A stretch of DNA of 64,000 bases, from assembly GCF_016863535.1 (NCBI RefSeq), contig NZ_BOPB01000026.1, positions 1-64,000 of the forward strand, read 5' to 3'. This document shows positions 1 to 10,696 of the stretch, piece by piece. A program made the translations under genes and the position numbers. This stretch comes from Micromonospora lutea. GTDB lineage: Bacteria > Actinomycetota > Actinomycetes > Mycobacteriales > Micromonosporaceae. The notes below the pieces were generated by a model that was not told where the DNA came from, made no database searches, and saw only the letters and a program-made list of their open reading frames with translations. Each line of letters begins with the position of its first letter. The first letter of the stretch is position 1.

Positions 1-29
1 CCCACCGACGCGAAAGCCCACCACGACGG

Positions 30-914
30 TCAGTCGGCGAAGGCGGAGAGGTCGAAGCGGCCCAGGCGTTCCGGGTCGGCGATCACGTCGATCTCGGCGA
101 TGCGTCCGTCGTGGACGGTGAACGCCATGATCGACAGCGGGCGACCGGACGCCATGACCACCACTCCGGCGCCCCCGTTGATCACCGCGTGACGCGCGTA
201 CGGTGAGAATCGGCCGAAGGTCGTGGCCTGTTCGGCCACCTCCCGCGCACTGGTGATCACGGTGGTGTGGCGGGCGCGTGTCGCGCCGCCGTCGGAACGG
301 AGCACCACGTCCGGGTGCAGCACGGCGACGAGCCCCTCGATGTCGCCGTCGCGGGCGGCGGCGAGGAACGCGGTGACGACCGCTCGCTGACGTACGAGGT
401 CGGTGTCGACCGGCGGTGCCTGTCCGCGTACCCGACGGCGGGCCCGGCTGGCCAACTGTCGGGCGGTGGCCGGAGACCGGTCGACCATCGGGGCGATCTC
501 GTCGAAGGGCACCCCGAACATGTCATGCAGTACGAACGCGAGCCGTTCGGGCGGGCTCAGCGTGTCGAGCACCACCAGCAGCGCCAACCCCACCGAGTCG
601 GCCAGCACGGCGGAGTGCTCGGGATCGTCGGGACCGGCCGGTGTGATCACCGGATCGGGCACCCGGGTGTCCAGCGGCTCCTCACGCCGCCGCTGCCGGG
701 TACGCAGGGTGTTCAGGCACACTCGGGCAACCACCGTGGTCAGCCAGGCGGCGAGATTGTCCACCTCGTCGGAGTCGGCGCGGGACAGCCGCAGCCAGGT
801 CTCCTGCACGGCGTCCTCCGCCTCGCTCAGCGATCCGAGCATCCGATAGGCCACCGAATGCAGGTACGGCCGCTGCTGCTCGAAACGTTCGGCCAACCAG
901 GCGGATTCCGCCAT
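30..914 (-). CDS. sigJ: ECF41-type RNA polymerase sigma factor (SigJ-like) with C-terminal SnoaL-like domain
   Basis: A 294-aa sigma factor. Residues ~10-75 form sigma region 2, with the AEDAVQETWLRL signature. Residues ~117-165 form region 4 (LSPPERLAFVLHDMFG, then an HTH around ATARQLASRARRRV). From ~176 to the end runs a SnoaL/NTF2-like extension with the FLAAARDGDIEGLVAVLHPD signature. This architecture is characteristic of ECF41/SigJ factors, whose C-terminal domain modulates activity in place of a classical anti-sigma factor. An SD-like GGGGAG lies just upstream of the ATG. The CBS/BON gene is upstream in the same direction but separated by a strong hairpin, so this is probably an independent transcription unit. 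The family is clear; the regulon cannot be read from the sequence. Confidence 0.9.
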   Translation of the reverse strand: MAESAWLAERFEQQRPYLHSVAYRMLGSLSEAEDAVQETWLRLSRADSDEVDNLAAWLTTVVARVCLNTLRTRQRRREEPLDTRVPDPVITPAGPDDPEHSAVLADSVGLALLVVLDTLSPPERLAFVLHDMFGVPFDEIAPMVDRSPATARQLASRARRRVRGQAPPVDTDLVRQRAVVTAFLAAARDGDIEGLVAVLHPDVVLRSDGGATRARHTTVITSAREVAEQATTFGRFSPYARHAVINGGAGVVVMASGRPLSIMAFTVHDGRIAEIDVIADPERLGRFDLSAFAD

Positions 915-1031
915 GCCACTCCCCTTCCAGAAGGTCCACTCCCTCGACCCCGGCCGGACCGTGGATGTGACATGGGTTCGCCGCCGGCGGAGAGCACCGT
1001 GTGCAGGTGGACGTCGCCCCGGTACCGACCA

Positions 1032-1065
1032 GGGCCCCGGTCCGCCGTGTGGCGGGCCGGGGCCC
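1032..1065 (-). terminator. strong hairpin terminator after the CBS/BON gene
   Basis: GGGCCCCGGTCCGCC and GGCGGGCCGGGGCCC form a 15-bp stem (one G-U pair) around a GTGT loop. It lies 26 bases beyond the stop codon of the leftward CBS/BON gene. There is no T-run, as is usual in high-GC actinobacteria. It separates that gene from the sigma factor downstream. Confidence 0.75.
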
Positions 1066-1091
1066 TCGTCTGGTCGGGATCAGGCTGGGCT

Positions 1092-1820
1092 TCAGTCACG
1101 CGAGGGCCGCAGGAAGTGCTCGGAGGTGTTGAACGTGTAGCCGCGCGAGGCGATCAGGTCGGAGTCGTCACGCTCCCAGGTCAGTTCGTCGATCACCTCG
1201 ACGACGCCGGCCAGTCCGGCGGTGTGGTCGGCCACGATGCCGGCGAGACTGCGGCTCTCGACGGTGCCGGACAACGTCACCACGCCCTCCGCCACCGCTA
1301 CCGTCACGCTGCTCGGGTCGATCCACAGGCGGCGCAGGACGTTGTCGGCGACGTCGGCGCTGATCTCCTCGTCCGGGCGGGTGTGGATCCGCAGCAGGTC
1401 CTGCCGTGACACGATGCCGACGAGCCGCCGTTCGGCGTCCACGACCGGCATCCGCTTGACCCGTTCCGCTTCCAGCCGCCGGGCCGCCCCGGCGACCGAT
1501 GCCGCCGGGTCGATCACGATCGCCGGTGCGGTCATCAGGTCGGCGGCGACCTTGGCCTGCGCCTTCGCCGCCACCCGGCGTACGCCGATGAGCCGGCGCT
1601 GCCGCTCGTCCCCGGCGGCCTCAATCTTGTGCAAGAGGTCGGCCTCGGACACGACGCCGAGGACGTGCCCCTCCTCGTCCACCACGGGCGCCGCGCTCAC
1701 GCCACGGCCCACCAGCGCGTCCACCACCTCGCGGTACGAGGTGTCCGGCCGCACCGACACGACGTCGCGGGTCATCACGTCGTCGACTGTCCATTGTGTT
1801 TTCTTCTTCGGGGTGGTCAT
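1092..1820 (-). CDS. CBS-pair and BON domain protein
   Basis: A 242-aa soluble protein. The first CBS motif begins near residue 13 (VDDVMTRDVVSVRPDTSYREV) and the second near 95 (VAADLMTAPAIVIDPAASV, VVDAERRLVGIVSRQDLL). A BON-like domain follows at ~155-215 (VADNVLRRLWIDPSSVTVAVAEG, VVTLSGTVESRS). CBS pairs bind adenosyl nucleotides and BON domains bind hydrophobic or membrane ligands, so a sensory role is likely, but the partner is unknown. AAGGAGG sits ~8 bases upstream of the ATG. CBS-BON proteins are common in actinobacterial stress and dormancy-type regulons. I can support only the domain architecture here. Confidence 0.88.
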   Translation of the reverse strand: MTTPKKKTQWTVDDVMTRDVVSVRPDTSYREVVDALVGRGVSAAPVVDEEGHVLGVVSEADLLHKIEAAGDERQRRLIGVRRVAAKAQAKVAADLMTAPAIVIDPAASVAGAARRLEAERVKRMPVVDAERRLVGIVSRQDLLRIHTRPDEEISADVADNVLRRLWIDPSSVTVAVAEGVVTLSGTVESRSLAGIVADHTAGLAGVVEVIDELTWERDDSDLIASRGYTFNTSEHFLRPSRD

Positions 1821-1908
1821 TATGTCGCCTCCTTACTCTGGCCAGGCTGCCACCGTCGCCGACCAGCCACCAGAGGCGTTGGCCCTGATTGCGCGGGACA
1901 GTCCTCCT

Positions 1909-1926
1909 CTCCTACCCAGGTAGGAG
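1909..1926. promoter_or_regulatory. inverted repeat in divergent promoter region
   Basis: CTCCTACC-CA-GGTAGGAG is a perfect 8-bp inverted repeat in the space between the leftward CBS/BON gene and the rightward membrane-protein operon. Its position suits an operator for either gene. No regulator can be assigned. Confidence 0.4.
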
Positions 1927-2004
1927 GTGGCATCCAACCATCGGCCGCAACCGGGGCCCACGGGCGGGCGACCTCCACTGGCACACCGATCAGCATCTAC
2001 AGGC

Positions 2005-3015
2005 ATGACTGACAACCTGTCGCGGCGGTCGTACCGGCACCGCCCCCTGATGGTCTTCGTATCGGCGATGGCGGTGCTCGCCGTCGTCTGCGCGGTCGGC
2101 ATCGTCGCCGACCAGCGGGTCCTGACCGGCGTGCCGATCTGGCTCAAGCCGTTCAAGTTCGCGGTGTCCTTCGTGCTGTACGCCGGCACCCTGGCCTGGC
2201 TGCTCTCCCTGCTGCCACGCCGCAGCCGGGTCGCGGAGTGGGCGGCCACCGTGGTGGTCGCCATGGGGGTGGTGGAGATCAGCATCATCGTCGGCCAGGT
2301 GCTCCGCGGCACGGCCAGCCACTACAACGAGACCAGCGCGTTCAACGCCGTGCTGTGGCAACTGATGGGTGCGGCGATCATGGTGCTGTTCGTCGCGCAC
2401 GTCGTCATCGGCGTCGTGGTGCTGCGGTACTCGATCGTCGACCGGGCCGCCCGGTACGCGATCGGGCTGGGGCTCGCGTTAGCGGCGCTCGGCATGCTGG
2501 TGGCGCTGCCGATGACGATGCCGGCTCAGGCGCCCCTGATCGAGGGCATCGCCGGGGCACACAGCGTGGGAGTACCCGACGGTGGCCCGGGGCTGCCGCT
2601 GCTCGGCTGGAGCACCACCGGCGGTGATCTGCGCATCGGGCACTTCGTGGGGCTGCACGGGCTGCAGATGTTGCCGATCCTGGCGCTGCTGCTGAACCGC
2701 TTCGCCGGTGACCGACTGGACGCGCGCACCCGGGCGCGGCTGATGCTCGTCGCGGGCCTGAGCTACGGCGCGTCGACCATCCTGCTGACCTGGCAGGCCC
2801 TGCGCGCCCAACCGCTGCTGCGCCCCGACGCGCTCACCCTGACCGTCGCCGTGGCGCTGGCGGTCGCGACCGTCGCCGCCGCCGGTGCGGTGCTGGCGCG
2901 ACGCCGGGTGCCGACGGCCGGGGCCGCAGACGAGGCTGCCCCGGGCGTACGGCAACCGGCGAGGTCGCACAGCGGCCAGGTCGACGCCGACGAGCCGGTG
3001 GAGATGACCGCGTGA
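2005..3015 (+). CDS. multipass integral membrane protein of unknown function
   Basis: A 336-aa protein with about eight or nine hydrophobic segments, for example around PLMVFVSAMAVLAVVCAVG, AVSFVLYAGTLAWLLSLL and IMVLFVAHVVIGVVVL. It ends in a hydrophilic tail. The ATG at 2005 is preferred over an upstream in-frame ATG because the extra 26 residues are low-complexity and unlike a membrane protein start. It is the first gene of an apparent four-gene operon: its stop overlaps the GTG of the next gene (GTGA). The next genes are an ABA4-like membrane protein and a two-component system, so a membrane-stress or carotenoid-related role is conceivable, but this is guilt by association only. Confidence 0.75.
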   Translation: MTDNLSRRSYRHRPLMVFVSAMAVLAVVCAVGIVADQRVLTGVPIWLKPFKFAVSFVLYAGTLAWLLSLLPRRSRVAEWAATVVVAMGVVEISIIVGQVLRGTASHYNETSAFNAVLWQLMGAAIMVLFVAHVVIGVVVLRYSIVDRAARYAIGLGLALAALGMLVALPMTMPAQAPLIEGIAGAHSVGVPDGGPGLPLLGWSTTGGDLRIGHFVGLHGLQMLPILALLLNRFAGDRLDARTRARLMLVAGLSYGASTILLTWQALRAQPLLRPDALTLTVAVALAVATVAAAGAVLARRRVPTAGAADEAAPGVRQPARSHSGQVDADEPVEMTA

Positions 3016-3467
3016 GCGCCGTCCTGTTTCCGTTGACCTTCGCGGTGGCGGCGCCGTTCTGGATCCTGATGATCCTGCTGCCGAACTGGGCGGTGACCCA
3101 GCGGGTCGTCCGGTCACCGCTGATCGTGACTCCGGCCGTGGTGATCTACGCGATCCTGATCGTACCGGCGTTCGGGGAGGTCCTGCCGGCCGTGGCCTCC
3201 CCGACCCTCGACGGCGTACGGGAGTTGCTGGGCAGCGCCGACGGCGCGGCGGCGGGCTGGGCACACATGATCGCCTTCGATCTGTTCGTCGGTCGTTGGG
3301 CGTGGCTCGACAGCCGGGAACGGACGATCCCGCCACTGGTGATGGCACCGGTGCTGGTGCTGACCATCCTGCTGGGCCCGCTCGGACTGGCCGCCTATCT
3401 GGTGGTACGCACCCGATGGGCCCGCCCGCCGACCACTTCTGACCTCGATCCGCACCCCCTAGGGTGA
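3012..3467 (+). CDS. ABA4-like (DUF4281-type) membrane protein
   Basis: A 151-aa protein with four predicted membrane segments. Family signatures include the LLPNWAVTQRV loop, WAHMIAFDLFVGRWAWLDS and the C-terminal GPLGLAAYLVVR. Plant ABA4 members act in neoxanthin synthesis. Bacterial members are uncharacterised, although the residues HMIAFDLFVGRW are the typical conserved core. The start is GTG, overlapping the preceding stop. The histidine kinase gene follows 4 bases after its stop, so translation is probably coupled throughout. Family assignment is good; function in this organism is not known. Confidence 0.8.
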   Translation: MSAVLFPLTFAVAAPFWILMILLPNWAVTQRVVRSPLIVTPAVVIYAILIVPAFGEVLPAVASPTLDGVRELLGSADGAAAGWAHMIAFDLFVGRWAWLDSRERTIPPLVMAPVLVLTILLGPLGLAAYLVVRTRWARPPTTSDLDPHPLG

Positions 3468-3471
3468 GGGT

Positions 3472-4785
3472 GTGGGCTGGATAGGACGGCTGTTCGACGC
3501 GCGCGGCAGCTTCACGCGGATGGCGCTGCTCGCGCTCGCCGGCCTGAACTATCTGTTCTTCGGCGCTCAGGTCGCGCCGACGACAACGCAGTGGATCCTC
3601 GCGGTGCCTGCCTTCGGGGTCGGGCTGGCGCTGCACCACCGACCGCTGGCCAACCTGCTGGCGCAGACCGCGCTGCTGGCCGTCGCGATCTGGTTGGTCG
3701 ACGATTTCATGATCAATCAGGTGGGTGCCAGCTGGGCCCTGCTCGAACTGACCATGGCCGCCCGCCGCGGCCGGACCATCTGGCTGGCGGCGGGGCTGTT
3801 GGCCTTGGTCGATCTGACCGATTCGATCGGCGATCCGCTGCCGAGGCTGCTCTCCGGCGTGTTCGGGCTGCTGCCGGAGGTCGGCGTGCCGCTGCTGCTC
3901 GGGCTGGTCATCCGGACCACCCGGGAGCTTGGCCAGCAGTCGCGGCGGCGGGCCGAGGAGGAGCAGCGACGGCGCGAGTCGGAGAGCCGCGCGGCCCGGG
4001 CCGACGAACGCAGCGCCATCGCCCGGGAACTGCACGACGTGGTCGCGCACCATGTCGCGTCGATAGTGCTGCGGGTCGGGGTGGCCCGGCATGTGCTGAG
4101 CGACCTTGACCCACGGGTGGGCGCGGTCTTCGACGACGTGCACGGCACCGGCACTGCGGCCCTCGCCGATCTGCGCCGGCTGGTCGCGGTGCTGCGGCAC
4201 CCCGACGGCGTACGCGGAGATGCCGCGCTGACCGCGATCGAACCGTCGGCGCTGCCCGCCGCGCTCGGTGCCGCCGTCGACCGGGCCCGTCAGGCGGGTG
4301 TCAACGTGGTCGCCGACATCGACCCGGCGATCGGCGCCCTCGACGCGGTACGCGGCCTGGCGGTGCTGCGCCTCAGCCAGGAGGCGCTGACGAATGTGGC
4401 CAAGCACGCCGGTGCCGCCGCCGTGGCGCGCCTGACGGTCAGCGTGGTCGACGGGGCCGTCCACTGGGAGGTCACCGACAACGGGCATGGCTGGGTGCCC
4501 GCCACGGTGCCGGTCGGCGGCGGTCACGGCATCACCGGCATGCGTGAACGGGTCGCCGTTCTCGGCGGCACGTTGGCGGCCGGCCCGACCGACACCGGGT
4601 GGCGGGTGGCAACGGTGCTGCCCGCCGGCCACCAGGTGACCGGGCCACCCAGATCGGCGGCGGCACCGGCTGACGTTCCCGCCGCGCCGTCCGCGCCGGA
4701 TGCATCCGCCGCGACGCCGAACGCCGCACCACCGGGCGGGATGGACCAGACCCGCACCGGGCCGCCGGCCAAGGAGAGCGCATGA
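3472..4785 (+). CDS. two-component sensor histidine kinase (NarL/DesK-type, HisKA_3)
   Basis: A 437-aa kinase. About four hydrophobic segments occupy residues 15-150 with little extracellular loop. They are followed by a charged helix rich in Arg/Glu (residues ~155-180) leading into HisKA_3. The phosphorylated histidine lies in ARELHDVVAHHVASI. The HATPase domain shows SQEALTNVAKHAG (N box), VTDNGHGW (G1) and GHGITGMRERVAVLGG (G2). A Pro/Ala-rich tail of ~50 residues follows. The GTG start gives the VGWIGRLF N-terminus. The stop overlaps the ATG of the response regulator (ATGA), making the pair a clear cognate set. The lack of a periplasmic domain suggests it senses a membrane state or its two membrane-protein neighbours. 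Confidence 0.92.
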   Translation: MGWIGRLFDARGSFTRMALLALAGLNYLFFGAQVAPTTTQWILAVPAFGVGLALHHRPLANLLAQTALLAVAIWLVDDFMINQVGASWALLELTMAARRGRTIWLAAGLLALVDLTDSIGDPLPRLLSGVFGLLPEVGVPLLLGLVIRTTRELGQQSRRRAEEEQRRRESESRAARADERSAIARELHDVVAHHVASIVLRVGVARHVLSDLDPRVGAVFDDVHGTGTAALADLRRLVAVLRHPDGVRGDAALTAIEPSALPAALGAAVDRARQAGVNVVADIDPAIGALDAVRGLAVLRLSQEALTNVAKHAGAAAVARLTVSVVDGAVHWEVTDNGHGWVPATVPVGGGHGITGMRERVAVLGGTLAAGPTDTGWRVATVLPAGHQVTGPPRSAAAPADVPAAPSAPDASAATPNAAPPGGMDQTRTGPPAKESA

Positions 4786-5408
4786 TCCGCGTCCTGCTGG
4801 TCGACGACCAGCACCTCATCCGGGCCGGCCTGCGCATGCTCTGCGACGCCCAGCCCGACATCGAGGTCATCGGCGAGGCCGACAACGGGCGTGACGCGAT
4901 CACCCTCGCCGCCCGGCTGGTGCCCGACGTCGTGGTGATGGACCTGCGCATGCCGGGCGTCGACGGCATCTCCGCGACCAGTCGGATTCTCGCCGACCGC
5001 CCCGCTGCCCGCGTCCTGGTGCTCACCACGTTCGGCGACGACGACCACCTCTACCCGGCGTTGGCCGCCGGCGCCTGCGGCTTCCTGCTCAAGGACGCAC
5101 CGCCGACCGATCTGCTCGACGGGGTGCGCCGGGCCGCGACGGGCGACAGCCCGTTCAGCCAGGAGGTGCTGCGCCGACTGGTGCAGCGCGCGGTGCACGC
5201 CCGCACCGGTACGCCGCCGACGGTCGCCGGGCTGACCGCCCGGGAACAGCAGGTGTTGGACCTGGTCGCCGACGGGCTGTCCAACGGCGAGATCGCGGCA
5301 CGGCTGCACATCGGCCTCACCACGGTCAAATCCCATGTCACCAGCCTGATGACCAAGACGGGCAGCCCCAACCGGGTCCGCCTGGCGCTGTTCGCCCGTG
5401 GCCTGTGA
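4782..5408 (+). CDS. NarL/FixJ-family response regulator
   Basis: A 208-aa regulator. The receiver domain (residues 1-120) has acidic residues in VDDQ, phospho-acceptor Asp in DVVVMDLRMPG, Thr in VLVLTTFG, and Lys in FLLKDAPP. The LuxR-type HTH at ~145-205 reads LTAREQQVLDLVADGLSNGE followed by IAARLHIGLTTVKSHV. All phosphorylation residues are intact. It overlaps the kinase gene by 4 bases and ends the operon. The targets are unknown; the operon itself is the obvious candidate. Confidence 0.93.
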   Translation: MIRVLLVDDQHLIRAGLRMLCDAQPDIEVIGEADNGRDAITLAARLVPDVVVMDLRMPGVDGISATSRILADRPAARVLVLTTFGDDDHLYPALAAGACGFLLKDAPPTDLLDGVRRAATGDSPFSQEVLRRLVQRAVHARTGTPPTVAGLTAREQQVLDLVADGLSNGEIAARLHIGLTTVKSHVTSLMTKTGSPNRVRLALFARGL

Positions 5409-5447
5409 ACTGCTGGGTCGGCGGCCACCGCGACTCGCGTGCTCCGG

Positions 5448-5750
5448 TCAGCCTCCGGCCATCGCACCGAGCACGATGAGCGGCTCCTCGCCGGTGACCA
5501 CCCGCTCGGGCAGGGGCGTGTCAGGTGAGCAGTTGGACAGATCCTCCTCGCAGGCGTAGAAGCGGACAAAGGCGCGGCGCTTACCGCTGTGCCGGTCACG
5601 GATGGTGCCGAGCAGCATCGGGTATCGCGCCTCGATGGCGTCGAGCACCAGGCGCTGGGTGGCCGGCCCGGGGCCGGCCACCTCGACACGCACCTCGCCG
5701 GTGACTCCGGCGAGGGTCTTCAGGTGAGCCGGGAGGACGACCCGGATCAC
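5448..5750 (-). CDS. MoaD/ThiS-like ubiquitin-fold protein
   Basis: A ~100-aa protein starting at GTG (VIRVVLPAHLKTL). The motifs ARYPMLLGTIRD and RAFVRFYACEEDLS are typical of the small actinobacterial MoaD/ThiS proteins, and it ends in AMAGG, so a C-terminal Gly-Gly is present. In MoaD and ThiS that glycine is thiocarboxylated by an E1-like enzyme. No E1-like, MoaE or thiazole gene lies nearby. I chose the internal GTG because it overlaps the stop of the preceding BNR gene (GTGA), implying coupling; an upstream ATG would need a 20-residue low-complexity extension. It may be a sulfur carrier or a protein modifier linked to its partner, but that is inference. Confidence 0.75.
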   Translation of the reverse strand: MIRVVLPAHLKTLAGVTGEVRVEVAGPGPATQRLVLDAIEARYPMLLGTIRDRHSGKRRAFVRFYACEEDLSNCSPDTPLPERVVTGEEPLIVLGAMAGG

Positions 5751-6862
5751 GGCAGCACCTGAACTTCCACGGAGAGCACGGGCGGCAGGTCCCGGACGAT
5801 CGGTGCCCAACTGTCGCCGCCGTCTGCGGAGCGGTAGACCTGGCCACCGGTGGTGCCGAAGTAGATGCCGCAGGGGTCGAGCGTGTCAACGGCCATCGCG
5901 TCGCGCAGGATGTTCACGTAGCAGTCCGACTGCGGTAGCCCGACGGTCAACGGCTCCCACTCGTCGCCGCCGGTACGGCTGCGGTAGACGCGCAGCCGAC
6001 CCTCCGGCGGGTAGTGCTCGGAGTCGCTCTTGATCGGCACCACGTAGATGGTTTCCGGCTCGTGCGCGTGCACCGCGATCGGGAAGCCGAAGTCCGAGGG
6101 CAGGTTGCCGCTGACTTCGCGCCAGTTCGCGCCGGCGTCGTCACTGCGCATCACGTCCCAGTGCTTCTGCATGTACAGCGTGTCGGGCCGGGACGGGTGC
6201 TGGGTGATGTGGTGCACGCAGTGGCCGACCTCGCTGTCCTGGTCGGGGATCTCCCCCGACCGCAGCCCCTTGTTGATCGGCAGCCAACTGGTGCCGCCGT
6301 CGTCGCTGCGGAACGCGCCGGCCGCCGAGATGGCGGTGTAGATCCGACCTTTGTGTACCGGGTCCAGGATGATCGTGTGCAGGCACAGGCCACCCGCGCC
6401 GGGTTGCCAGGACGGCCCACTCGGGTGGGTACGCAGGCCGGTCAGCTCGGTCCACTTGCCGCCGCCGTCGGTGGACACGTAGAGCGCCGCGTCCTCCGCG
6501 CCCGCGTAGACGGTGTCCGGGTCGTCGCGGGACGGTTCGAGGTGCCAGATGCGCTTGAACTCCCACGGACGCGGGGTGCCGTCGTACCAGAGGTGGTCGC
6601 CGACGTCGCCGACGTAGGCGAAGTCGTTGTCGACCGTGTCCCAGGTCCGGCCGCCGTCGTCCGAACGCTGGATCAGCTGCCCGAACCAGCCGCCGGACTG
6701 GGAGGTGTAGAGCCGGTCCGGGTCGGCCGGCGACCCGGTGAGGTGGTAGATCTCCCAGCCCCCGAAGTGTGGCCCGTCGACCGTCCAGCTGTCGCGTCTG
6801 CCGTCCGAGGTCAGGATGAACGCACCCTTGCGCGTCCCCACCAGTACGCGTACACCACTCAT
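5747..6862 (-). CDS. BNR/Asp-box (sialidase-like beta-propeller) repeat protein
   Basis: A 371-aa protein without a signal peptide. It has repeated Asp-box motifs of the S-x-D-x-G-x-x-W type: SDDGGRTW, STDGGGKW, SDDGGTSW, SADGGDSW. It also has YVGDVGDHLWYDG and VAVHAHEPETIYVVP. The repeats define a six-bladed or similar propeller related to exo-alpha-sialidase and photosystem-assembly (Ycf48-type) folds. Catalytic sialidase residues are not evident, so a binding or scaffold role is more likely than glycosidase activity. It is translationally coupled to the MoaD/ThiS-like gene. I recall the same pairing in other actinobacteria but could not check it. The substrate is unknown. Confidence 0.8.
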   Translation of the reverse strand: MSGVRVLVGTRKGAFILTSDGRRDSWTVDGPHFGGWEIYHLTGSPADPDRLYTSQSGGWFGQLIQRSDDGGRTWDTVDNDFAYVGDVGDHLWYDGTPRPWEFKRIWHLEPSRDDPDTVYAGAEDAALYVSTDGGGKWTELTGLRTHPSGPSWQPGAGGLCLHTIILDPVHKGRIYTAISAAGAFRSDDGGTSWLPINKGLRSGEIPDQDSEVGHCVHHITQHPSRPDTLYMQKHWDVMRSDDAGANWREVSGNLPSDFGFPIAVHAHEPETIYVVPIKSDSEHYPPEGRLRVYRSRTGGDEWEPLTVGLPQSDCYVNILRDAMAVDTLDPCGIYFGTTGGQVYRSADGGDSWAPIVRDLPPVLSVEVQVLP

Positions 6863-7087
6863 CTGCGCTTCCTCTCGTCATCCGGGCGGCGGCGGTCCGA
6901 TGTCCGCCGCACCGCCCCTGGTCGGTCTACTCCCTGGGTATGACGAACTGGGATCAGCGAAACGGACAGCACCCGGCGCTGGTCGGCCTCGCCCGGTTTC
7001 GGTCGGATATCCGTCACCCGCGGCCCGCACTCGCAATCCGTCGTGGCAGCCCTTGCACGCTGTAGTGACACCGACCACGATGGGATC

Positions 7088-7513
7088 ATGATCGATGAAT
7101 TGATCTTGCAGGTCGTGTCGGACGAGTCGGCCAGCCACGAGGAGCTGGTCGAGCAGGCGCGCCATCTGAAGGAGCACCTCAACCAGCTCCCGGGCGTCGA
7201 GGCGAGCGAGCTGACCACGCCGGCCGCGGCGGGTACCCGCGACACGGTGAGCTACGTCTTCGGCGTACTTGCCCTCGCCGTGTTCACCGTGCCGACCGTC
7301 AAGCGGGCGGCGGCGGACATCCGGCACCTGGCCGAGGTCATCAAGCGCTACCAGGAGCGCAACAAGGGCAAACGGCTGCGGATGACCCTCCCCGATGGCA
7401 CCGAGATCGACGTACGGGACGTGTCGGAGAAGACCCTGGCCGAGCTGATCAAGTCGGTTTCGGCGCCCCGGCAGGGTACGGCGTCAGTGGCCGAGAAGGT
7501 CGACGGTGACTGA
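7088..7513 (+). CDS. EACC1-like effector-associated constant component
   Basis: A 141-aa protein. The N-terminal part is acidic and helical (SASHEELVEQARHLKEHL). It has one hydrophobic segment (VSYVFGVLALAVFTVPTV). A C-terminal beta-rich part follows (KRLRMTLPDGTEIDVRDVSE). This resembles EACC1 proteins, which are encoded just before caspase, TIR or trypsin effectors in actinobacterial conflict systems. The ATG at 7088 starts the conserved part. The next gene, a caspase fusion, begins 15 bases after the stop without its own good ribosome site, so translation is probably coupled. The single hydrophobic segment could tether the effector to the membrane. The family call rests on pattern and context, not a search. 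Confidence 0.72.
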   Translation: MIDELILQVVSDESASHEELVEQARHLKEHLNQLPGVEASELTTPAAAGTRDTVSYVFGVLALAVFTVPTVKRAAADIRHLAEVIKRYQERNKGKRLRMTLPDGTEIDVRDVSEKTLAELIKSVSAPRQGTASVAEKVDGD

Positions 7514-7528
7514 TCCACAGGCGCTCCG

Positions 7529-10126
<2,598 letters not shown>

Positions 10127-10189
10127 GTCGTCGGTCGCGCCCGGCTTCGCCCGCGCGATCTGGCGGTTGCCGGCATCCGCTGCGGGGCC

Positions 10190-10696
10190 TCAGGCCTCGC
10201 GGGTTCGTCGCGCGTCGGCGGGCCAGATGACGGTGGTGGGGATGCCTCGCTCGCGGGCCCAGCCGACCATCCGGTCGGTTGACGCGTCATGGCAGCCCGG
10301 TGCACCGTCCCAGACCGCCAGTAGCCGCTGCACCCGCAGCAGCAGTTGGCGGTTGGCGGCCACGTAGGCTGCCGTGCCGGACGTCCGGTGGCCGGTGTGG
10401 ATCACCTCGGTCGCCCGGTCGAGCAGCTCGTCGAACGCGGCCCGGCGCGCAGCGGCGATCGTGTCCCGGTAGTCGGGGGCGGGCAGGATCACCTCGTACG
10501 TGCCGCCGCAGTCCACCAGCACGCGGGCGAAGATCTGGTCGGTGCCGGCCGCCAGGCAGGTGACACCGTGCACCGGCTGGTCGCTGATCCGGAGCAGTTC
10601 GACCCGGATCGCCTCGGCCACCAGCAGCTCGGTGGCCGAGGTCAGGTTGATGTGCCCGGTGATCCCGACGCGGACCGGCACCCGTTCAGACGGCAC
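10190..10696 (-). CDS. SLOG-superfamily (Rossmann-like, DprA/LOG-type) protein
   Basis: A 168-aa protein. The start RVGITGHINLTS, the central GVTCLAAGTDQIFARVL and the C-terminal GWARERGIPTTVIWP are the glycine-rich loop and strands of a SLOG fold. YEVILPAPDYRDT precedes the helical part. SLOG proteins bind nucleotides or NAD derivatives. Actinobacterial members often occur in conflict systems, where they are proposed to sense or make a nucleotide signal. The gene overlaps the 3' end of the TrkA-N/RyR gene by 11 bases, so the two are co-transcribed. It converges on the caspase/GH13 gene. The exact SLOG subgroup cannot be fixed by eye. Confidence 0.7.
   Translation of the reverse strand: MPSERVPVRVGITGHINLTSATELLVAEAIRVELLRISDQPVHGVTCLAAGTDQIFARVLVDCGGTYEVILPAPDYRDTIAAARRAAFDELLDRATEVIHTGHRTSGTAAYVAANRQLLLRVQRLLAVWDGAPGCHDASTDRMVGWARERGIPTTVIWPADARRTREA

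Noticed and set aside
2479..4632. A 717-codon minus-strand frame across the membrane-protein and histidine kinase genes
   Set aside because: It crosses two coupled genes that have clear domains. Its composition is Gln/Arg/Gly-rich noise.
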